Below are positions 26,851-36,606 of a DNA stretch of 64,000 nt, piece by piece (the stretch's first letter is position 1; each line of letters begins with the position of its first letter). The translations under genes were made by a program, and so were the position numbers. This DNA comes from an uncultured Clostridia bacterium (lineage in GTDB: Bacteria > Bacillota > Clostridia > Oscillospirales > Ruminococcaceae). Where the stretch lies: contig CANQUJ010000010.1 of the NCBI GenBank assembly GCA_947627005.1, forward strand, positions 1 to 64,000. Direction: 5' to 3'. Under the pieces are notes generated by a model that saw only the letters and a program-made list of their open reading frames with translations, was not told the origin of the DNA and searched no databases.

Positions 26851-29424
26851 TTGAAGACCGCACCCGCACAGCGAGACCGCAGCATTACCGCAACGATAAT
26901 AATATCAATAGTCATAGCGCTGATATTTCTTTCGGCCTATTTCAGAATCGCCGACGCCATTAAAGACAGAAGCATCGGCCGAATGGAAGAGGGCGTTAAT
27001 ACCGTTATCAACGAGGTCTCGAACAAATTCAAGCGAGACAGCGAAATTCTAAACTCCGCGGCCGAAGTCATCATGTCGGCCGACAATTACGACGTCGAGG
27101 CAATGAGAGAGGTCATTCAGAACGTCTCTCCCCTTCTTCAAACTATGAAGATCCGGGTTCTTACGCCGGACAATCAAGTCATAACCGCGAAAGGAGACGT
27201 AGTCGGCGGAGAGGCCTCGGGGCTTTCTTATGAAAAAGAAGCTCCGCTCGGCGAACACGTTTCAAACCGCGAGCTTAGCTCGGACGGGCAGTATGTTTTG
27301 CGGCACTTCGTACCGATCATTCAAAACGGAAACACCGCGGCGCTTTTATACGGCGTCACGATTTTGGGCGAACTGCCCGCAAAGCTTAATGTCGACAACT
27401 TATACAACGCGAGCGCGAAGATCTATATCGTCGACACCCACAACGGCGACTTTTTGGTGGACACTTGGCACAATACTCTCGGCAACCTTTCGGAATATAA
27501 CAGCACCAACCCCGGAAGAGAGACCAAAGGCGCCAAGAGCTGGGACGAATATGTCGAGGATATTATGAGTCTCGGGACGGGATATGTTATTTACAAAACG
27601 CCCAACACCCCGGGCTGGCAGTATATGTATTACGCCCCAGCGAATATAAACGAGTGGTCGATTATAGTCGACGTTCCCGAGAGCGAGGCGTTCGACAGCG
27701 TTTTCCGCGCGAGAAGGATATTCATAATCGCGGGGGTATTCCTCTGCGTCGCGATAGTTATCTACTATCTCTGGGTTCGCAAAAACGCCGAGAAGACCAT
27801 TCAGACGACGGTCGAGCACGCGCTTTTGGAGGAAAAATTAAGAAAGGCCGAGGCCGCCGAAAAGGCCAAGACTATGTTTCTTTCAAATATGTCGCACGAC
27901 ATACGGACCCCGATGAACGCGATTATCGGCTTTACCACCCTTGCGGAGACCAATATCGACAACAAAGAGCGGGTTCAGGACTATCTCAAAAAGATACTTT
28001 CATCAAGCAACCACCTTCTCTCGCTTATAAACGACATTCTCGATATGTCGCGAATCGAGAGCGGGCGGCTTAACATCGAAGAAAAGCCGGTCAGCATATC
28101 GGATATCTTCCGCGATATGAGGAATATAATCCAGACGCAGATGGCCACGAAGCAGCTGAACTTCTTTATGGACACCGTGGACGTCATCGACGAGGACATC
28201 TATTGCGACAAGCTTCACATCAACCAAATTCTCTTGAATCTTCTTTCAAACGCGATAAAATTCACCCCGGCGGGCGGGTCGGTATCCCTTACGATAAAAC
28301 AGAAATACGGCGCGCCGAAGGGCTACGGCTCGTATGAAATCAGAGTCAAAGACACCGGCCTCGGTATGAGCGAAGAGTTTGCGAAGCATGTCTTCGAGCC
28401 GTTCGAGCGTGAGCGGACCTCTACCGTCAGCGGAATACAGGGGACCGGCCTGGGGATGGCGATCACCAAGAATATAGTCGACGCGATGGGCGGGACCATC
28501 GAATGTATCACCGAGCAGGGCAAGGGGACCGAGTTTATCATCAACCTTGAATTCAGGCTTCAGGGCGAAAAGAAGCAGGTCGAGGTCATTCAAGAGCTTG
28601 CGGGGCTTCGCGCGCTTGTCGTCGACGACGACTTCAACACCTGCGACAGCGTTACCAAAATGCTCATACAGCTGGGTATGCGCGCGGAATGGACCCTTAG
28701 AGGAAAGGAAGCGGTTTTGCACGCGAGCCACGCCGGCGACGTCGGCGACCCGTTTATCGCATATATCATCGACTGGTCGCTGCCGGATCTTAACGGAATA
28801 GAGGTCGCGAGGCAGATAAGATCCATCGCCCCGAAAGACGTTCCGATAATCGTTCTGACGGCCTACGACTGGACGGCCATCGAAGAAGAGGCGAGAAAGG
28901 CCGGGGTCACCGCCTTTGTAAACAAGCCGATATTCCTTTCGGAGCTTCGCGAAACCCTTATAAGCGTTATCGGCGGGGCGAAGGCCGAGGAAGCCTCTCC
29001 GATACCGAAAAACACCGACGAGCTCATCGGCAAGCGGCTGCTTTTGGTCGAAGACAACGAGCTTAACCGCGAGATCGCGGAGGAAATTCTTATAGAGGGC
29101 GGGATCAGAGTCGACACCGCCGAAGACGGAACCGAGGCGGTAAGAAAGGTCTGCGCATCCGAGCCCGGGTATTACGACCTTATACTTATGGACATTCAGA
29201 TGCCGGTTATGAACGGCTATGAGGCGACCAAGCGGATACGCTCGCTTGAAAACAAAGAGCTCGCGAATATCCCGATAGTCGCGATGACGGCGAACGCCTT
29301 CGACGAAGACGTCAAGGCCGCCGAGGCCGCCGGAATGAACGGCCACCTTGCGAAGCCGATAAACATCGAAAAGCTGTTCGAGGTTTTGAAGTATATAATC
29401 GGCGGAAAAGACGATAAAAAATAA
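26851..29424 (+). CDS. Hybrid sensor histidine kinase (extracytoplasmic sensor, HisKA, HATPase, two REC domains), TTG start
   Basis: FLSNMSHDIRTPMNAIIGF; NLLSNAIKFTPAGG; VKDTGLGMSEEF; ALVVDDDFNTCDSV; LLLVEDNELNREIAEE; LMDIQMPVMNGYEATKRIR. Confidence 0.95.
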   Translation: MKTAPAQRDRSITATIIISIVIALIFLSAYFRIADAIKDRSIGRMEEGVNTVINEVSNKFKRDSEILNSAAEVIMSADNYDVEAMREVIQNVSPLLQTMKIRVLTPDNQVITAKGDVVGGEASGLSYEKEAPLGEHVSNRELSSDGQYVLRHFVPIIQNGNTAALLYGVTILGELPAKLNVDNLYNASAKIYIVDTHNGDFLVDTWHNTLGNLSEYNSTNPGRETKGAKSWDEYVEDIMSLGTGYVIYKTPNTPGWQYMYYAPANINEWSIIVDVPESEAFDSVFRARRIFIIAGVFLCVAIVIYYLWVRKNAEKTIQTTVEHALLEEKLRKAEAAEKAKTMFLSNMSHDIRTPMNAIIGFTTLAETNIDNKERVQDYLKKILSSSNHLLSLINDILDMSRIESGRLNIEEKPVSISDIFRDMRNIIQTQMATKQLNFFMDTVDVIDEDIYCDKLHINQILLNLLSNAIKFTPAGGSVSLTIKQKYGAPKGYGSYEIRVKDTGLGMSEEFAKHVFEPFERERTSTVSGIQGTGLGMAITKNIVDAMGGTIECITEQGKGTEFIINLEFRLQGEKKQVEVIQELAGLRALVVDDDFNTCDSVTKMLIQLGMRAEWTLRGKEAVLHASHAGDVGDPFIAYIIDWSLPDLNGIEVARQIRSIAPKDVPIIVLTAYDWTAIEEEARKAGVTAFVNKPIFLSELRETLISVIGGAKAEEASPIPKNTDELIGKRLLLVEDNELNREIAEEILIEGGIRVDTAEDGTEAVRKVCASEPGYYDLILMDIQMPVMNGYEATKRIRSLENKELANIPIVAMTANAFDEDVKAAEAAGMNGHLAKPINIEKLFEVLKYIIGGKDDKK

Positions 29425-29446
29425 AAAAATTTGAAAAACAAAAGAA

Positions 29447-29471
29447 GAAAGCCGTTCAAAAGGCGGCTTTC
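29447..29471. terminator. Bidirectional stem-loop terminator between convergent genes
   Basis: gaaagccg ttcaaaagg cggctttc flanked by A/T tracts. Confidence 0.75.
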
Positions 29472-30094
29472 TTTTCGTTTTTATTCTGAATATTTTGCTT
29501 CGGGATATATTCAAACTCGCAGTAGTCGTATGCGTTGATGACGGTCACGCCGTCGATCTCGGTCTTCTGCGGAATGTTTATACCGTAGTTTTTGTGGATA
29601 TGCCCGTGGACGAAATAGCTCGGGCGGTATTTTTTTAACAGCAGGTTAAAACACTCGAACCCGCGGTGGGAAAGGGAGTCGAAATCGTTCAGGTGGCGGG
29701 CGGGGGCGTGGGTCACCAAAATGTCTATCCCGCCGCTCTTCATAAGCTTGAACCTAAGCTTAGAGATTCGGCGCCTCATTTGGTCTTCGGTGAACATATA
29801 TCCGCCCTCGCGGTATCTGTTAGACCCGCCGACGCCGAGGATCCTTATCCCCTTATAGACGTATACCTTGTCGTCGATGCAGATACAGCCGCCCGGCGGG
29901 TTGTCGATAAGAGAGTCGTCGTGGTTGCCCTTGACGTATAAAACCGGGCAGCGCGAGGCGTCGACCAAAAATTCGAGATAGTCGCGGCTAAGATCCCCGC
30001 AGGCAAGTATCAAATCAAAACCGTCGAGCTTGCCCGGCGTGTAGTAGTCGTATAAATATTTCGACACCGTATCCGCAACCGCGAGAATCCGCAT
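29456..30094 (-). CDS. Calcineurin-like metallophosphoesterase
   Basis: MRILAVADTVSKYL, LACGDLSRDYLEFLVD, YVKGNHDD, VTHAPARHLND, FVHGHIHKNYG. Confidence 0.92.
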   Translation of the reverse strand: MRILAVADTVSKYLYDYYTPGKLDGFDLILACGDLSRDYLEFLVDASRCPVLYVKGNHDDSLIDNPPGGCICIDDKVYVYKGIRILGVGGSNRYREGGYMFTEDQMRRRISKLRFKLMKSGGIDILVTHAPARHLNDFDSLSHRGFECFNLLLKKYRPSYFVHGHIHKNYGINIPQKTEIDGVTVINAYDYCEFEYIPKQNIQNKNEKKAAF

Positions 30095-30100
30095 TATAAA

Positions 30101-32047
30101 TCAAACCTTTCCGTCCTGCTGATTTTGTTTTTCCTTGGTAGAGGGCTCTACCCCGACGACGTCGGCGGTGGCCTTTCCGGTTTCGTCGAGCTCGGCGTAT
30201 TTAGGTATCGCGCCGACGACGTTTTCGACGAGCCAATCCATATTGATTATCTGCTCGAGACTTAAAGACTGCTGCGCGCCGATTATTTCCTTCCCCTCTT
30301 GATTGAAGAGAGGGCCGCAGAAAGGCTCTACCCCGCGGCAGATGCTGTCTTTTAAAAGAAGAGCGAGCCGGCGAACGCTTTCGGGCAGAACGTCGAAACA
30401 CTCGACGTCTATGACCCCGGCGGAAAGGCCCCAATAGTAGTTCAGCGCCCTGCTGCTTTCTTCGTATTCGGATTTAAAGCTTCCGTCGCGAATCGAGCGG
30501 ATTATCGCCTCGTAGTAGCTCCCCCACTTCCAGATCGGCCGCGCAAGGGGCGTTTCGCCGTTTTCGTTTATGATTGCAAGGCCGAAGCCGTAGCTCGATT
30601 TTTCCTGAAGGCTTTTGGTGTCTTGGGTCGAGATAAGCTTTATCCCCCGGGCCCTAAGTCTTTCGGTCGCGCCGCTTAGCCCGCCGCCGACCGACGACCA
30701 TTCGAGCCTTACCTTTACGAGAGGGTTCACCATCTGAACCCCGAGGGCGAAGGCGTTGATCCCCGCGACCTGGCCGAAGATCGGGTAGTCGCAGATATAG
30801 CCGACGTCGTTAGACTGCGCGAGCGCGCCGGCTATCGCCCCGATTATGAATTTCACCTCGTACATTCGGGCGTAGTAGGTTCTTATATAGCGGTGAGAGA
30901 TATTCAGCGAGCAGTTTAAAACGCTGACCTTTGGGTGCTCTACCGCCGCGCGAAGGCTTGCCGAAAGAAGCCTCGGCGAAGTGGTGAATATAACGGTGTT
31001 GCCGTCCGAAACGGCGTGCTCTATCTCTGCCCCGGCCTCGCCGTCGTCGAGGGCGTTATAATAGGCCGTAGTCTCTATTTCGTCGCCGAAGACGGTCTCG
31101 ATATGCCGCCTGCCCTGCTCGTGGCCGTATGTCCACCCCGAGATGACCGGGGTCTTGTCGTGTATAAAAGCGACCTTTATCGGCTTGGGCTTGTTTAAAA
31201 TCGAAAGTATCCCGGAGGGCTTTTCGGCCGCTCCGTCCGGGTCCAACTTGACCTCTATCGGCGGCTCTTCGCGCTTAAGGGTTATCTCTTCCCCAACCTT
31301 GGCGACAGCCTTTTTGATCTCTGCCAAAGTCTTTCCGCGAAGATTCTGATAGCCGTAGACCTCGATATATACGAGCATAGCGTCGCCGACCGAAGGGTCG
31401 GCCTTGTTGCCGTTGGGGGCGTAAGCCTCTCTGAAATAGTGATAGGCCGCCATAAAGTCTTTGCGCTCGTCGTCGGACCAGACCTCCTCCGGCTCCTTTC
31501 CCAAAAGCCGCTGGAGCTTTGCGTAGCTCGCGGGCTTGGAAAATTCCGGCAGGTGCATATTGCTGCACCGATTAAACTCCAAAAAAGCGTTATAAAGCTC
31601 GACCTCTTTCGAGCCGTTCTGCTCCGGCATTATTCTTATGACCTTGGCGTAAATGGTCGGCGCTCCGAAAAATTTTAAAACGCTGACCCGCTTGTTGCCC
31701 TCTTCGACGTAGAAGCGGTTCATATATTCGTAGCAGAGTATAGGGTCGCGAATTCCCTCGTCGACATGCGCCTCGCAAAGGGCCGTCCACTTTCCGGCAA
31801 ACTCGGAGTTTTCGCTCAAAAGGGGCAAAAAGTTTCTCGCGAAGGCGTTCGCCCGCCCCGCGTTTCGCGTTCCGACTATAAGCTCGGTGGGTATCCATTG
31901 AAGCCCGACGTTAGCCCCCTTGGTGATTCTTTCGGAGGGCACGAAATCGTCCAACAGCGGGAGATAAGGGTGTTCGCCCCTTGCGGCGCAGGCCCTTACT
32001 TCGCGCTGCGCAAGCTTCAGGGCTTCTTTATAATATAGCTGCGGCAT
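30101..32047 (-). CDS. Cytoplasmic BMP-family substrate-binding-like protein with ParB/Srx-like N-terminal region
   Basis: N-term MNRFYVEEGNKRVSVLKFFGAPTIYAKVIRI; C-term KVAFIHDKTPVISGWTYGHEQGRRHIE..., YEVKFIIGAIAGAL, YICDYPIFGQVAGINAFALG; no signal peptide. Confidence 0.75.
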   Translation of the reverse strand: MPQLYYKEALKLAQREVRACAARGEHPYLPLLDDFVPSERITKGANVGLQWIPTELIVGTRNAGRANAFARNFLPLLSENSEFAGKWTALCEAHVDEGIRDPILCYEYMNRFYVEEGNKRVSVLKFFGAPTIYAKVIRIMPEQNGSKEVELYNAFLEFNRCSNMHLPEFSKPASYAKLQRLLGKEPEEVWSDDERKDFMAAYHYFREAYAPNGNKADPSVGDAMLVYIEVYGYQNLRGKTLAEIKKAVAKVGEEITLKREEPPIEVKLDPDGAAEKPSGILSILNKPKPIKVAFIHDKTPVISGWTYGHEQGRRHIETVFGDEIETTAYYNALDDGEAGAEIEHAVSDGNTVIFTTSPRLLSASLRAAVEHPKVSVLNCSLNISHRYIRTYYARMYEVKFIIGAIAGALAQSNDVGYICDYPIFGQVAGINAFALGVQMVNPLVKVRLEWSSVGGGLSGATERLRARGIKLISTQDTKSLQEKSSYGFGLAIINENGETPLARPIWKWGSYYEAIIRSIRDGSFKSEYEESSRALNYYWGLSAGVIDVECFDVLPESVRRLALLLKDSICRGVEPFCGPLFNQEGKEIIGAQQSLSLEQIINMDWLVENVVGAIPKYAELDETGKATADVVGVEPSTKEKQNQQDGKV

Positions 32048-32143
32048 AAAACCGTCCTTTCAAAAACTTATTCGATAGCGAGGCCGCGCCTCAAAGACAG
32101 TATATCAGCCCCGAGGCGATGTGTCAAGGGAAAAAGGGGCCCC

Positions 32144-33436
32144 TCACCCCTTCCTCGGCAAAATTATCTGCACGCCGAACATTCCGCCCTCTTCAAAATA
32201 GCTTATGATCCCGTCGTAGCTCTCGACCACGCTCGCCACGATTTTATGCCCGAGGCCGTGCTCTCTCGCGTTGTTTTTGGTCGAGGACAAAAACCTGTTC
32301 TTTTCGAGCACCGGCCCCTCGATCGAGTTGCGGCAGATGATAATCCTGTTCTCGCCCTGCGCCGCAAAGGTAAGCTCAATCCGCTTCTCTTTCAGCGGCT
32401 TGACGGCCTCAACGGCGTTGTCTAAAATATTTCCGATCATGCAAGAAAGGTCGACGTCGCTGATGTCCGAAAGGCTGCCGATGTTCCCCGAAACTATGAC
32501 CCGCGCGTCTTGAAGCGGGCCGAGCTTCGCATTTATGAGATAGTCGATCACCGTGTTGCCGGACTGGACAATGTTCCCGATCTTATCCGCAGATGAATAC
32601 AAATCTTTGACGTATTCTCTGCACTCCTCGGTCTTACCGTCGTCGAGATATCCGCCTATGACCGTCAGGTGCTGCTTCATATCATGCTTTATTTTTCGGC
32701 AGGCGTCGAGCATGGCGTTGGCGTCGTTGATTCGGTTCTGCTCAAAGCTTAGGCGCTCGTTGATTAACATAAGCTCCGATTTTTTCTGCTGAAGCCGCTG
32801 AATCTGTCCGACGAGCGCATAGAGTATCACGTTTATCGAGACGAAAATCACCGTAAGCGCGATGACGGGGCCTTTTATATTGTTTTCTTCAAGCTCTGCG
32901 ATTTTTGTAGTCGCCCCCAACCCTATCAGGGTGAGGAACGACGTTGCAAACATCACAAGGCTTGTTTTTATGTTCAGAGATCTGTCGACCGCAAAAATGC
33001 CGAGTATAAGCTTTGCGATTATAAAAACAAGCAGGTTCACGACGACTACATATACATACCTTATCACGGAATCCGAGCCCTGAATCGCCGTGTCAAAGTC
33101 GTTTATCAGCGATGATATCACCGCGTACATCAGCGTCGACGAGAGTATCGTGACGGTGTGCATTATGCAGTTTGACAAAATCGCCCGCGCATACGCCTTT
33201 TCGCAGATTATCAGCGCATAGATGAGCGAAATCGAAAACAGAATCGCGACCGAAAGCTGGCTGAACCCGGGCAGAAAATAGTCGCCGATAAGCGTTCCGC
33301 CGAACTGTATGAGCGAAAAAATAATCGCCGCGGGACTGCCGAAATACGGCTTTTTGTTGAATCTCGTGATGAACCATATCGTCATGCAGCTTTGAAAAAA
33401 CGACACCGAAATCTCAAAAACCGTGCCGAACATCAA
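32144..33436 (-). CDS. GHKL-domain sensor histidine kinase (AgrC-like)
   Basis: Multi-TM N-term; CRKIKHDMKQHLTVIGGYLDDGKTEECREYVKDL; MIGNILDNAVEAV; GLGHKIVASVVESYDG. Confidence 0.93.
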   Translation of the reverse strand: MMFGTVFEISVSFFQSCMTIWFITRFNKKPYFGSPAAIIFSLIQFGGTLIGDYFLPGFSQLSVAILFSISLIYALIICEKAYARAILSNCIMHTVTILSSTLMYAVISSLINDFDTAIQGSDSVIRYVYVVVVNLLVFIIAKLILGIFAVDRSLNIKTSLVMFATSFLTLIGLGATTKIAELEENNIKGPVIALTVIFVSINVILYALVGQIQRLQQKKSELMLINERLSFEQNRINDANAMLDACRKIKHDMKQHLTVIGGYLDDGKTEECREYVKDLYSSADKIGNIVQSGNTVIDYLINAKLGPLQDARVIVSGNIGSLSDISDVDLSCMIGNILDNAVEAVKPLKEKRIELTFAAQGENRIIICRNSIEGPVLEKNRFLSSTKNNAREHGLGHKIVASVVESYDGIISYFEEGGMFGVQIILPRKG

Positions 33437-34158
33437 AGCACCCTCTTTCTTGTGTAGAGCGAATACGCCTCTTTAAAAGCCGAGACCTTTCGCTGGCTGA
33501 TATAAAGCTCGGCGGTTTCCAAAATCAGCTTGTTCGGGCTTTCAAACCGCTTTATCTTCTCCATGTTCACAAAGCAGCCCGAATTTATACGGAAAAAGCC
33601 GTATTTTTGAATCAGCTCCTCCGCCCTCGCCATCGTGCCCCTGCACTTATATTCAAAATCCGCCCCGCAGACGGCGTAATAATTTTTCTCGCTTCTGATA
33701 TAAAGAATGTCCACGACCCGAAGCTCTACCGTTTCGCGGTCGGTTTTTATCGTTACGGTCTCGGTGTTGGACATATGCCGCTCGACCGCCTTTATAAGCG
33801 CGTCCTCCAATTCCTCGTCGAGCTTGTTTTTGCGAAGAAATCTGAAGGGATTATACTCAAACGAGCTGAACACAAAGTTTTCGTGAGACGACACAAAAAT
33901 AATTATGGTGTCGGGTCGAAGGCGATTTATCTTCTCGGCAAGCTGAAAGCCGTTTTCTTCGGGCATGTCGATATCAAGAAACAAAATATTTATGGTGTTC
34001 TCGGCGATATAGTCGAGCACCGCCGCAGAAGAGTGCATCTCTTCCGCGACCCGGCACATATACCTCTCGGGAATTTTAAAGGCGCAGACGTCCTTTATTT
34101 TGTCGGTCAAAGCCCGCGCAAACTTGGCGTTGTCGTCGCATACCGCAATCGTAACCAT
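33433..34158 (-). CDS. LytTR-domain response regulator
   Basis: MVTIAVCDDNAKFA, ILFLDIDMPEENGFQLAEKI, C-term LytTR (YIRSEKNYYAVCGADFEYKCRGTMARAEELI). Confidence 0.94.
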   Translation of the reverse strand: MVTIAVCDDNAKFARALTDKIKDVCAFKIPERYMCRVAEEMHSSAAVLDYIAENTINILFLDIDMPEENGFQLAEKINRLRPDTIIIFVSSHENFVFSSFEYNPFRFLRKNKLDEELEDALIKAVERHMSNTETVTIKTDRETVELRVVDILYIRSEKNYYAVCGADFEYKCRGTMARAEELIQKYGFFRINSGCFVNMEKIKRFESPNKLILETAELYISQRKVSAFKEAYSLYTRKRVL

Positions 34159-34175
34159 ATCCTCACCTCGCTAAT

Positions 34176-34204
34176 AATATATCACTTTAACATATAAGTG
34201 TCAA
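34176..34204 (-). promoter_or_regulatory. Putative promoter for LytTR/GHKL operon
   Basis: Minus strand TTGACA, 17 nt, TATATT. Confidence 0.5.
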
Positions 34205-34407
34205 CAATGCGAAGTCGGCGGACAGGCGGTTATCGCCGTTATTCATCAACGGCCGCGCCCATAAATTCCGACTATCCGACCTCTGATTTCTGTTCTCTGA
34301 AAGCGTTTGTCCCAAAAATCAATCGTTTTTCCCATTTTTGGTTTTTCGCCGATTTTCGAGCTACAATACAGTCAGAATAAATTTTTCAAGCCCAAAGGAG
34401 AATCAAG

Positions 34408-34938
34408 ATGAAAAAATCAATAAAAATATTTCTTGCGGCCGCGCTGATTTCGGCGCTCGCCCTGCTCGGCGCGTGCGGAGACAAAGAAAAGCTCACCGAC
34501 GAAACAATAGCCGGGCTTATCGACCTCGACCTGCAAATCACGAAATTTTTATATTATGAGCCGCCGGCCTGCGACTATTCCGACGCCGCCGAACTTGGCG
34601 GAACGACCTATTACCGCGTCACCGACGAGAAATTCGACTCGCAAAGCGAGTGGGAGGATTTCATTAAAAGCGCCTACTGCGGCGAGCTTGCCGAAACCGC
34701 CCTCTCGGCCGACACGGTCGTTTGCGTCGACGGCAAAACCTATTCCGACGGCGGCGGCCGGGGCTATGACCTTTCGGACAACTATACCTTTGAGATTCTC
34801 TCGTCCGGCGCAGACACCGCGACGGTAGCGGTGCAAAATCCCTCCGCCGACCCGGACGACGGCTATTCAAAGAACACGGAATATACCTTAAGGCTTACCG
34901 CCGACGGCTGGAGAATCGAGGAAAAGCGGACGATATAA
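34408..34938 (+). CDS. Hypothetical lipoprotein
   Basis: MKKSIKIFLAAALISALALLGACGDKEK lipobox; no recognised domain. Confidence 0.75.
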   Translation: MKKSIKIFLAAALISALALLGACGDKEKLTDETIAGLIDLDLQITKFLYYEPPACDYSDAAELGGTTYYRVTDEKFDSQSEWEDFIKSAYCGELAETALSADTVVCVDGKTYSDGGGRGYDLSDNYTFEILSSGADTATVAVQNPSADPDDGYSKNTEYTLRLTADGWRIEEKRTI

Positions 34939-34956
34939 AGAAGTGTTTATATAAAA

Positions 34957-34990
34957 ATCACCCGGGCGCAAAGAACAGCGCTTGGGTGAT
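34957..34990 (+). terminator. Rho-independent terminator
   Basis: atcacccgggcgc aaagaacag cgcttgggtgat then T-rich. Confidence 0.75.
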
Positions 34991-35037
34991 TTGATTTTAA
35001 TGGGGATTATAGGTGGGGAGGGAGCTCGCACAAACTC

Positions 35038-35063
35038 AAAAGCCGCATTGCTGCGGCTTTTTA
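35038..35063 (-). terminator. Terminator of the pil operon
   Basis: aaaagccgcattgctgcggctttttac overlapping the 3' end of the last pseudopilin gene. Confidence 0.75.
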
Positions 35064-35636
35064 CGGTTCTTTTTCATATAGCGGGATCACTGTGAAGTCC
35101 GCCCCGGTAAGCTCTAAATCGTCGGATTTTTCTTTGACCTTAAAGCTTACCTCGATTCCCTCGGCCGCGCCGGAGGTCTTTTTAAACGACAGGTCTGAAA
35201 TTATAAACGAGCCGTCGGTTCCGTAGGCCGAATAGTTTAAAACTTGATAGGTATACGGCTTTCCGTCCGAGGTTCCGTCGTCGCTGTATACGGTCTTCAA
35301 AATTCTTCCGTTTTCGTCTAATTCAAGCTTCGCCTTTTGGCTCGGGTTGTTTCGCCCATATTGATACAGCCCCATTCCGCCCTGATATTCGATTTCGCTG
35401 CCGCCGTCGGCCGTAACGTCCGAGATATTGGTGCACATCCGCAGCTCCTGCGTTATGACCTCGACGACGGTGTCTTTAAGAATGTCGGCGTCGGAGATCC
35501 TTATATAGTCGCGGCGCGACGAAAAGGCCGACGTTATCCCGACAAGGCAGGCCATCGAAAACATCGACAAAAGAAGCATCGTCACCATAAGCTCGGTCAG
35601 GGTCAGCCCCGCCTTGCTTTTCAGTTTTTTGAGCAT
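35061..35636 (-). CDS. Prepilin-like minor pseudopilin (PilW/GspJ-like)
   Basis: MLKKLKSKAG|LTLTELMVTMLLLSMFSMACLVG (Glu5 present). Confidence 0.8.
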   Translation of the reverse strand: MLKKLKSKAGLTLTELMVTMLLLSMFSMACLVGITSAFSSRRDYIRISDADILKDTVVEVITQELRMCTNISDVTADGGSEIEYQGGMGLYQYGRNNPSQKAKLELDENGRILKTVYSDDGTSDGKPYTYQVLNYSAYGTDGSFIISDLSFKKTSGAAEGIEVSFKVKEKSDDLELTGADFTVIPLYEKEP

Positions 35637-35651
35637 AAAAACGCCCCCGAA

Positions 35652-35966
35652 TCAGCCTTTAAAGCTGTATGATTTCAGCGACCCCAAGTCGCTCTCGTTT
35701 CCGTAAATTTCGACCGGGACATTAACCTCCGACCCGCCCGAACGCGAAATCTTGACCTTTCCGCTCGTGCCCGAGCCCTCTTTAAGCTCTGCGGCGCTAA
35801 GGTCTTCATAATAATCCTCGTCGGCGTTCCGCGAGGCTTGGGTTATGCTGTATGCCGACGAAAGCGCCGCCGCAAGTATCGACATCGCCAAGACCAAAAG
35901 CGCTATCGAAACGAGCATTTCAACCATAGTTTCGCCGCGATTTGAACGCAGTTTTTTAAAGATCAT
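35652..35966 (-). CDS. Prepilin-like minor pseudopilin (PilV/GspI-like)
   Basis: MIFKKLRSNRG|ETMVEMLVSIALLVLAMSIL (Glu5 present). Confidence 0.78.
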   Translation of the reverse strand: MIFKKLRSNRGETMVEMLVSIALLVLAMSILAAALSSAYSITQASRNADEDYYEDLSAAELKEGSGTSGKVKISRSGGSEVNVPVEIYGNESDLGSLKSYSFKG

Positions 35967-36583
35967 TCCCCGTCGCCCCCTTGCGCGGGCAGAATCGCGC
36001 CGCTCTTCGGCTCAATCGTGACTACGTCAGAGCCGCTCGTATTGACGATTTTATACTCTAACCCGACCTCGAACTTAAAGGAATATTCCCCGCATGAGAC
36101 GATATAGACCATATTTCCGTTGATGTCGCCGCTGCCGGTGTCCTGCGGGTATTTAAACGCGAGCGAAACCTTGACATTCTCGAAAGCCGGGTAGCCGGCG
36201 TCTATCTCGAAGTCGATTTTTTCGGTGTGTGGTTCGTTTTTAAACGCGTACTTCGCAGAGTCGGCGATTTCATTTTTCATCAAGGCGTAGATCGAATCGC
36301 CCGAGTGAAAACCGGTAAGCGTCGCCGCGCCGGTCGAAGAGTCGACCGAAATTTTAACCTTATCGCCGTTTTTGACGAGGTCGTCGATTATAAGCCTTGC
36401 CGCCGAAGAGACCGAGAGATACTGCCGCTGGGCGTCGCGCTTGCCGTCGCCCCGCCCGACGTTCGCCCGCGCCGAGGTCAGCGCCGCCGTGCCGGCGAAC
36501 GAACAGACGATCACCAAAAACAGAGCAAGAACCACCGACGCCCCGCTTCGGCTTTTAAGCTTTTCAATTATCCTGCGAAACAT
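35963..36583 (-). CDS. Minor pseudopilin lacking Glu5 (PilX/GspK-like)
   Basis: MFRRIIEKLKSRSG|ASVVLALFLVIVCSFAGTAALTSARANVGRGDGKRDAQRQYL; no Glu at +5. Confidence 0.65.
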   Translation of the reverse strand: MFRRIIEKLKSRSGASVVLALFLVIVCSFAGTAALTSARANVGRGDGKRDAQRQYLSVSSAARLIIDDLVKNGDKVKISVDSSTGAATLTGFHSGDSIYALMKNEIADSAKYAFKNEPHTEKIDFEIDAGYPAFENVKVSLAFKYPQDTGSGDINGNMVYIVSCGEYSFKFEVGLEYKIVNTSGSDVVTIEPKSGAILPAQGGDGE

Positions 36584-36606
36584 CGGTAGGCTCCTTTCTG
36601 TGGGGG

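Noticed and set aside
28246-29514. 422-aa minus-strand ORF antisense to the hybrid kinase
   Set aside because: Opposes well-conserved HATPase and REC domains; shadow ORF.
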